Source: Bacillota bacterium
GTDB lineage: Bacteria > Bacillota_E > Sulfobacillia > Sulfobacillales > Sulfobacillaceae
Assembly: GCA_021820165.1 (NCBI GenBank)
Contig: JAKADW010000041.1
Span: forward strand, 1-10,725
Length of the DNA: 10,725 nucleotides
Direction of reading: 5' to 3'
Part shown: piece by piece, positions 6,591 through 10,725 of the stretch
How positions within the stretch are numbered: position 1 is the stretch's first letter
How the letters are laid out: every line of letters starts with the position of its first letter
Notes under the pieces: generated by a model
The model's input: the letters and a program-made list of their open reading frames with translations, nothing else
The model's database searches: none
Told to the model about the DNA's origin: nothing
Position numbers and translations under genes: made by a program

Positions 6591-7729
6591 CGCCCCGACA
6601 GTCCCAATTGCCGGGCAATGACCAGTCGCTGAATTTCGGATGTCCCTTCTCCAATTTCCAAAAGTTTCGCATCGCGAAGATAGCGCTCGACCGGGTAATC
6701 TTTCATATATCCGGCGCCCCCATAAATTTGCACGGCCTGATTGGATGCCCGCATGGCGGCCTCGGACGCAAATAGCTTGGCCATGGCTGCCTCCTTCGCA
6801 TAAGGGCGATGCTGATCCTTCAACCAGGCAGCCTTGAGCACCATGGTCCGAGCCAATTCGACCTCCATGGCCATATCGGCAATCTTAAACTCGATGGCTT
6901 GAAAGTCTCCGATTGGCCGGCCAAATTGACGGCGTTCACTGGCATATTGCAACGCTGCGTCTAACGCCGCTTGGGCGACGCCTACCCCCAGGGCACCGAT
7001 GCTAATCCGTCCACCGTCGAGGATGTCGAGAAACTGATGAAGCCCTTTTCCTTCCTCCCCCAGCAAAGCGTCCTCCGGTACCCGAACCTGATCAAAATGG
7101 ATCTCGCAGGTCTCCGAAGACCGCATCCCTAGCTTGTTATAGGCGCATCGAATGCTCATCCCCGAGGTCCTCTGGGGAATAATGAAGGCAGAAATGCGAC
7201 GGTGCTCTTTGGACGTCCGCGCGGTCGCGACCACGTACCCGGCATGACCGGCGTTGGTGATATAGCACTTCTCCCCATTGATGACCCATTCGTGGCCAAT
7301 TTTCTCGGCAAAGGTCTGGGTCCCACCGGCATCCGAGCCTGCGCCTGGTTCTGTCAGTCCAAAGGCCGCTAAGTATGTTCCGGAAATGGCGCGCGTTAGG
7401 TACTCACGTTTTTGCTCGTTCGTCCCAAAGAAGTACAGGGGCGAGCACCCTAACGACACGTGGGCCGCAAATCCTAGCCCCAACGATGCATCGACCCGGG
7501 AAATTTCCTCCACCGCCAGCGCATAACTGACCGTCCCGGCTCCTGAACCGCCCCACTCTTCAGAAAACGGCAAACCAAAAAAGCCGAGTTCCCCCATTTG
7601 CCGCATAAGCTCAAAGGAGAACTCGGCCCGTTCGTCACGATCGCCCACCCCGGGAGCCACCCGCTGCTCGGCGAAGTCGCGCACCGTTTGACGAATCATA
7701 ACCTCTTCTTGGGTTAAATCGAAATTCAA
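6587..7729 (-). CDS. Acyl-CoA dehydrogenase, probable isovaleryl/branched-chain
   Basis: A 380-residue FAD-dependent acyl-CoA dehydrogenase, first gene of the operon. It would convert a branched acyl-CoA to the 2-enoyl form and pass electrons to electron-transfer flavoprotein. FAD-binding segments [14 protein letters not shown] (middle domain) and [13 protein letters not shown] (C domain) are clear. The catalytic base is at the common position, Glu361 in [10 protein letters not shown]. Human isovaleryl-CoA dehydrogenase has Ala there and uses a Glu in LDLERL instead; this protein has LDGGRI at that site. So it resembles short-chain or 2-methylacyl enzymes, and isovaleryl-CoA is inferred only from context. 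I place the start at TTG (7727-7729), six bases after GGAGGG, giving the family-like N-terminus MNFDLTQEE. The ATG at 7733-7735 touches the ribosome site, and a TTG at 7763-7765 is less likely. Confidence 0.88.
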   Translation of the reverse strand: MNFDLTQEEVMIRQTVRDFAEQRVAPGVGDRDERAEFSFELMRQMGELGFFGLPFSEEWGGSGAGTVSYALAVEEISRVDASLGLGFAAHVSLGCSPLYFFGTNEQKREYLTRAISGTYLAAFGLTEPGAGSDAGGTQTFAEKIGHEWVINGEKCYITNAGHAGYVVATARTSKEHRRISAFIIPQRTSGMSIRCAYNKLGMRSSETCEIHFDQVRVPEDALLGEEGKGLHQFLDILDGGRISIGALGVGVAQAALDAALQYASERRQFGRPIGDFQAIEFKIADMAMEVELARTMVLKAAWLKDQHRPYAKEAAMAKLFASEAAMRASNQAVQIYGGAGYMKDYPVERYLRDAKLLEIGEGTSEIQRLVIARQLGLSGR

Positions 7730-7812
7730 CCTCATCCCTCCACACGAGGACCATTCTCCCCCCAAACGGAACAGGGATGGGAAATTCGTCCCGGCGATCC
7801 ATTTTTCCTACA

Positions 7813-7818
7813 GTTATA
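7813..7818 (-). promoter_or_regulatory. Candidate -10 of the acyl-CoA operon
   Basis: The minus strand reads TATAAC in the AT-rich core of the 154-bp divergent gap. No good -35 lies at 16-18 bp; TTGTGG sits only 14 bp upstream. The same core would have to serve panB on the plus strand (TATATG at 7815-7820, also without a -35), so a shared activator or repressor is plausible. No clear large palindrome is seen. Confidence 0.25.
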
Positions 7819-7883
7819 TGCTACCATCTAATCCACAAGAGCGGAAGAAAGGATACGGGCTTCCGAAAGGGGAGGGAATTCGT

Positions 7884-8741
7884 ATGAAAGAACGCATGAC
7901 GGCGCAAAAGTTGAAGAGTGCCAAGGGCCAAATCCCGGTGGCATGGATGACCGCATACGATTACAGCCAAGCTCGGTTGGTGGAAGAGGCAGGCATTGAT
8001 GTCATCTTGGTTGGCGACTCCGTCGGAACCACCGTGATGGGCTACGATTCTACCATACCGGTAACGCTTGACAATATGATCTATCATGCGCAGCTGGTGC
8101 GACGGGGCGCCCCCCACACCATGATGGTGGTCGACCTGCCTTTCCTCACCTTTTCCGACCGAGACACGGCCTTAAAAAGCGCCGGCCGAATTATGCAACA
8201 AAGCTCCGCAGATGCCGTCAAGCTTGAAGGTGGACGGAAGATCATCGACCAGGTCGATGCTTTGGTGAGCCACGGCATCCCGGTGGTCGGTCATCTGGGT
8301 CTTACCCCGCAAAGCGTCCACACATTCGGCGGATATCGTGTCCAAGCCCGTACCGGGGATAGTATCCGTGATTTAGTCGATGATGCCCGGGCATTAGATG
8401 ATCATGGCATCTCGGCCCTCGTCTTGGAAGGCATTCCAGACCGGGTGGCCGCTTATGTGACGGAAGTGGTGAGCATCCCCACCATTGGCATCGGGGCCGG
8501 GAACCAGACTGATGGACAGGTTCTGGTCTTTCATGACGGGCTCGGACTGAGTTCCCATTACCCGAAGTTTGCCAAGCCCTTCGCCGACCTTAGAGGAACC
8601 ATTCTCGAGGGATTGCGCCAATTTCAGGCAGAGGTGCAAAGTCGCCAATTTCCCGACGATGCCCACAGCTATCACGTGCCTGACAAGGAGTGGGAACAGT
8701 TTTGGAGCACTCGACCCCAAGACCAGTCATCGCGATTTTAG
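7884..8741 (+). CDS. panB: 3-methyl-2-oxobutanoate hydroxymethyltransferase
   Basis: A 285-residue enzyme that transfers a hydroxymethyl group from methylenetetrahydrofolate to 2-ketoisovalerate, making ketopantoate, the first step of pantothenate synthesis. It is a TIM barrel of usual length. Metal-binding residues are Asp45 (LVGDSVG), Asp84 (VVDLPF) and Glu115 (VKLEGG); the catalytic Glu182 lies in VLEGIP. Also visible are GHLGLTPQSVH and PTIGIGAG. The start is ATG at 7884, eight bases after GGGAGG; an upstream in-frame ATA at 7818 has no ribosome site. A small hairpin (7842-7847 with 7860-7865) lies just ahead of the ribosome site. It overlaps panE by 40 bases and is transcribed away from the acyl-CoA operon. 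Confidence 0.95.
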   Translation: MKERMTAQKLKSAKGQIPVAWMTAYDYSQARLVEEAGIDVILVGDSVGTTVMGYDSTIPVTLDNMIYHAQLVRRGAPHTMMVVDLPFLTFSDRDTALKSAGRIMQQSSADAVKLEGGRKIIDQVDALVSHGIPVVGHLGLTPQSVHTFGGYRVQARTGDSIRDLVDDARALDDHGISALVLEGIPDRVAAYVTEVVSIPTIGIGAGNQTDGQVLVFHDGLGLSSHYPKFAKPFADLRGTILEGLRQFQAEVQSRQFPDDAHSYHVPDKEWEQFWSTRPQDQSSRF

Positions 8742-9583
8742 GCACGGGCGCCATGGCCCGCTATTGGGCCTGGGTGTTAAAAGACCGGACCCCCCTAATC
8801 GTGGGTCAAGCCCCCCCGCCATACACCATTAACCAGGGCCGACGGGAGGTTCTGAATCTACCTTATGCAGCATGGCACGACCCGATTTCAACCCCACCAG
8901 ACGTGGTCCTTTTACTAACAAAATGGCGCAACTTGGACGTAGCTCGGGATTGGATTCTGCGCTTGGCTCCGAATAGTTTGGTCGTCACCCTTATGAATGG
9001 TATGGGACAAGAGCGCGCCCTCTCCCCTCTCCCCGAACAGCAGATCGTTGCTGGCATCACGACGGCTGCCGCCACCCGCGATGACCACGACCAGCGAGTG
9101 GTCCTCATCCGGAGTCGCGGAGACACGTTTTTACCCCATCTGTCCGACCACCGGTTAGCCTTTTTCGAGCGTCTGGCCTCCCCCCGCATTCAATGGGTCT
9201 CTCCCGAGGAACTCTGGATGCGCCGGTGGCAAAAGCTCTTGTTTAATAGTGTCATTAACCCACTTTCAGCGCTGGCCGACTGCCCGAACGGCGACCTTCC
9301 CCGCCATCCTCTCTGGTCACTGGCCCCGCGCCTCCTGGACGAAGGTCAGGCCGTCGCTTTGGCCGCCGGCTGTCAGCTTGGCCAGAACCTGACAAGAAAG
9401 CTTGGCGATCTCGTTGAAGAGACACGTCTAAACGTCTCGTCCATGCTGCAAGACGTGCGCCAAGGACTACCGACCGAAATTGCCGCCATTAATGGATTTC
9501 TGGTCAATGAAGGATCAACCAGGGGAATCCCCACGCCGCTCAATCGAGCGCTGGTAGACCTAATCGAAGCGCTGGCTCCCTAA
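8702..9583 (+). CDS. panE: 2-dehydropantoate 2-reductase (ketopantoate reductase)
   Basis: A 293-residue NADPH-dependent reductase that converts ketopantoate to pantoate, the step after PanB. The Rossmann motif is ILGTGAMA near the N-terminus. Lys74 (LLTKWRN), Asn99 (LMNGMGQ), Lys178 and Asn186 (KLLFNSVINPLSAL), and Ser247 with Glu259 (SSMLQDVRQGLPTEI) match the E. coli active-site set. The likely start is TTG at 8702 inside panB, with AAGGAG ending 11 bases upstream. A GTG at 8690 overlaps that ribosome site and is less likely. The 40-base overlap implies translational coupling to panB. Its TAA overlaps the stop of the convergent flavoprotein gene, so no separate terminator exists between them. 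panC and panD are not in this window. Confidence 0.93.
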   Translation: MEHSTPRPVIAILGTGAMARYWAWVLKDRTPLIVGQAPPPYTINQGRREVLNLPYAAWHDPISTPPDVVLLLTKWRNLDVARDWILRLAPNSLVVTLMNGMGQERALSPLPEQQIVAGITTAAATRDDHDQRVVLIRSRGDTFLPHLSDHRLAFFERLASPRIQWVSPEELWMRRWQKLLFNSVINPLSALADCPNGDLPRHPLWSLAPRLLDEGQAVALAAGCQLGQNLTRKLGDLVEETRLNVSSMLQDVRQGLPTEIAAINGFLVNEGSTRGIPTPLNRALVDLIEALAP

Positions 9584-10683
9584 AAAGGCCAGCCACGGCC
9601 AAAGGCCCGCGAGAGCTTCAAGCGATATTGCTGAAACGATAAGTTCTTAAGCGTACGGGCCGACGTGCCCCGAACGGGAATCCCGCCGCGAATCACCCAG
9701 CCGACCCCGGCGCCAGTATCCAAGGAAATGAGCATACCACGAAGTCGGGGTTTGAAGGGCGGGGGTAAGGGTTCGCCGTGGATGGCACGCGCCATTGCCG
9801 TTCCCACATAGCTCCCAGCCATAGCCGCCAGTTGAGCCGTCTGTGGCACCTCCTCTTGACCGACAAAGACCCGCCACACGTCACCGGCCGCAAACACCCG
9901 ATCGCAGACTTGGCCCTCCGGGCTTACCTTCGGATATCCCTTGTCATCGAGAGGAAGGTCCGTGTCGCGGAGCCACTTAGGCGACTGAATGCCTCCGGCC
10001 CAGATGAGCACATCATAGTGCAACGAATCTTTTTCTAATTTTACATCGTGCTCGTCGACCCGGGTGAGCTTCTGCCCCAGCATCACTTTTACGCCAGCGT
10101 GTTGCAACCGCATGCGCGCATAATGTGCTAACCCTCGGCCCAACGCCGGCAAGAGTCGATGGGCACCCTCTACCAACCAGACGTCGTGATCCGGGGCGAG
10201 AATCCCCGCCACCTCGACCCCCGTAAGCCCCCCGCCAACCACCACAATACGTTGGCCACGGTTTTCCTGCAGCCGCTCTTTAATCCGGTGGGTGTCGTGG
10301 GCATTTCGAAGCGGAAGCGAATGTGCCTCAAGCCCCGGAATCGGCGGGTATGCGGTAACCGAACCGGGAGAGACCAGAAGCCAATCGAAGGGCTCCACCT
10401 GTCCTCCAGACAATACTACCTGACGTTGCCGGCACTGAATATTGACCACCCGATCACGAATATGTTTCACACCGGTTCCTTTTAACAGTTCCTCATATTT
10501 CACCACATGCTCTTCGATGTGGTCATGTGCCCGAAGTGCTGCGGGCAATTCGGGAATCAACTCGTGGCTGTCTCCGGGATCAATCAAGATGATGTCGACA
10601 TCGGGAATGCGGCGGGCTTCACCAATGAACGCCAAGCCCGCATACCCTCCACCAATCACCAAAATGCGTATGCGTTCTGCCAT
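9580..10683 (-). CDS. NDH-2-like NAD(P)H dehydrogenase / FAD-dependent oxidoreductase
   Basis: A 367-residue two-dinucleotide-fold flavoprotein of the NDH-2/sulfide-quinone reductase superfamily. FAD motif VIGGGYAG lies at about residues 9-16, the NAD(P)H motif VVGGGLTGVE at about 148-157, and the FAD-closing motif VFAAGDV at about 263-269. After this comes PQTAQLAAMAG; the NDH-2 quinone-site motif is usually AQxAxQ, and here the last Gln is Met. The conserved Cys residues of sulfide-quinone reductases are not evident, so a type II NADH dehydrogenase or related dehydrogenase is the better guess. It would transfer electrons from NAD(P)H to quinone at the membrane face; no membrane segment is seen. 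The start is ATG at 10681-10683, seven bases after GGGAGG; the upstream TTG at 10705 is less likely. Its promoter is probably beyond the window. Confidence 0.8.
   Translation of the reverse strand: MAERIRILVIGGGYAGLAFIGEARRIPDVDIILIDPGDSHELIPELPAALRAHDHIEEHVVKYEELLKGTGVKHIRDRVVNIQCRQRQVVLSGGQVEPFDWLLVSPGSVTAYPPIPGLEAHSLPLRNAHDTHRIKERLQENRGQRIVVVGGGLTGVEVAGILAPDHDVWLVEGAHRLLPALGRGLAHYARMRLQHAGVKVMLGQKLTRVDEHDVKLEKDSLHYDVLIWAGGIQSPKWLRDTDLPLDDKGYPKVSPEGQVCDRVFAAGDVWRVFVGQEEVPQTAQLAAMAGSYVGTAMARAIHGEPLPPPFKPRLRGMLISLDTGAGVGWVIRGGIPVRGTSARTLKNLSFQQYRLKLSRAFGRGWPF
9582..9600 (-). terminator. Weak hairpin plus T5 at the end of the flavoprotein gene
   Basis: On the minus strand GGCC-GTGGCT-GGCC is followed immediately by TTTTT, overlapping the last codons and stop of the NDH-2-like gene. 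The stem is only 4 bp but GC-only. It is the only terminator-like element between the convergent genes and works only leftward. Confidence 0.25.
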
Positions 10684-10725
10684 TTCCCCGCCTCCCACCA
10701 TCGTCAATACACTGTTGGTATGATT

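Noticed and set aside
1..10725. CRISPR arrays, tRNA or rRNA genes, and insertion sequences
   Set aside because: No regularly spaced repeats, no cloverleaf or rRNA-like stretches, and no transposase frame were seen on either strand.

Overview
The window suggests a Gram-positive, Firmicutes-type bacterium of moderately high G+C (mid-50s by eye). The reasons are strong GGAGG/GGGGAGG ribosome sites, several likely TTG or GTG starts, near-perfect TATAAT promoters, and a Bacillus yng-like branched-chain catabolic operon with a free 70-residue biotin carrier. A moderately thermophilic or acidophilic Sulfobacillus/Alicyclobacillus-like host is my guess; the sequence does not prove it.

Layout. (1) 1-555, minus strand: the 5' part of a very Trp-rich protein of unknown function. 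It has its own promoter, flanked by two AAAC-N4-GTTT dyads. (2) 556-891: intergenic, with that promoter, a decayed-looking reading frame and the uraA terminator. (3) 892-2169, minus: an NCS2 uracil permease. It has a good promoter, a leader of about 50 nt holding a PyrR-like hairpin just ahead of the Shine-Dalgarno, and a strong terminator. (4) 2431-7729, minus: six tightly packed genes read right to left. They are an acyl-CoA dehydrogenase, an unknown 225-residue protein, a biotin carrier, an acyl-CoA carboxylase carboxyltransferase, a hydroxymethylglutaryl-CoA (HMG-CoA) lyase and an enoyl-CoA hydratase-family protein. This is the isovaleryl-CoA to acetyl-CoA plus acetoacetate (leucine) route, but the biotin carboxylase subunit is absent. 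(5) 7884-9583, plus: panB and panE, divergent from the catabolic operon, for the pantoate branch of CoA synthesis. (6) 9580-10683, minus: an NDH-2-like FAD-dependent dehydrogenase whose stop codon overlaps that of the convergent panE.

How the genes fit together. The operon would oxidise a branched acyl-CoA, carboxylate it, hydrate it and cleave it; the divergent pair feeds CoA synthesis from ketoisovalerate. The points most worth a second look are the unknown 225-residue protein in the carboxylase operon that lacks its biotin carboxylase, a Ser at the catalytic Cys position of the HMG-CoA lyase, the PyrR-like leader hairpin, and the paired dyads around the promoter of the Trp-rich gene.
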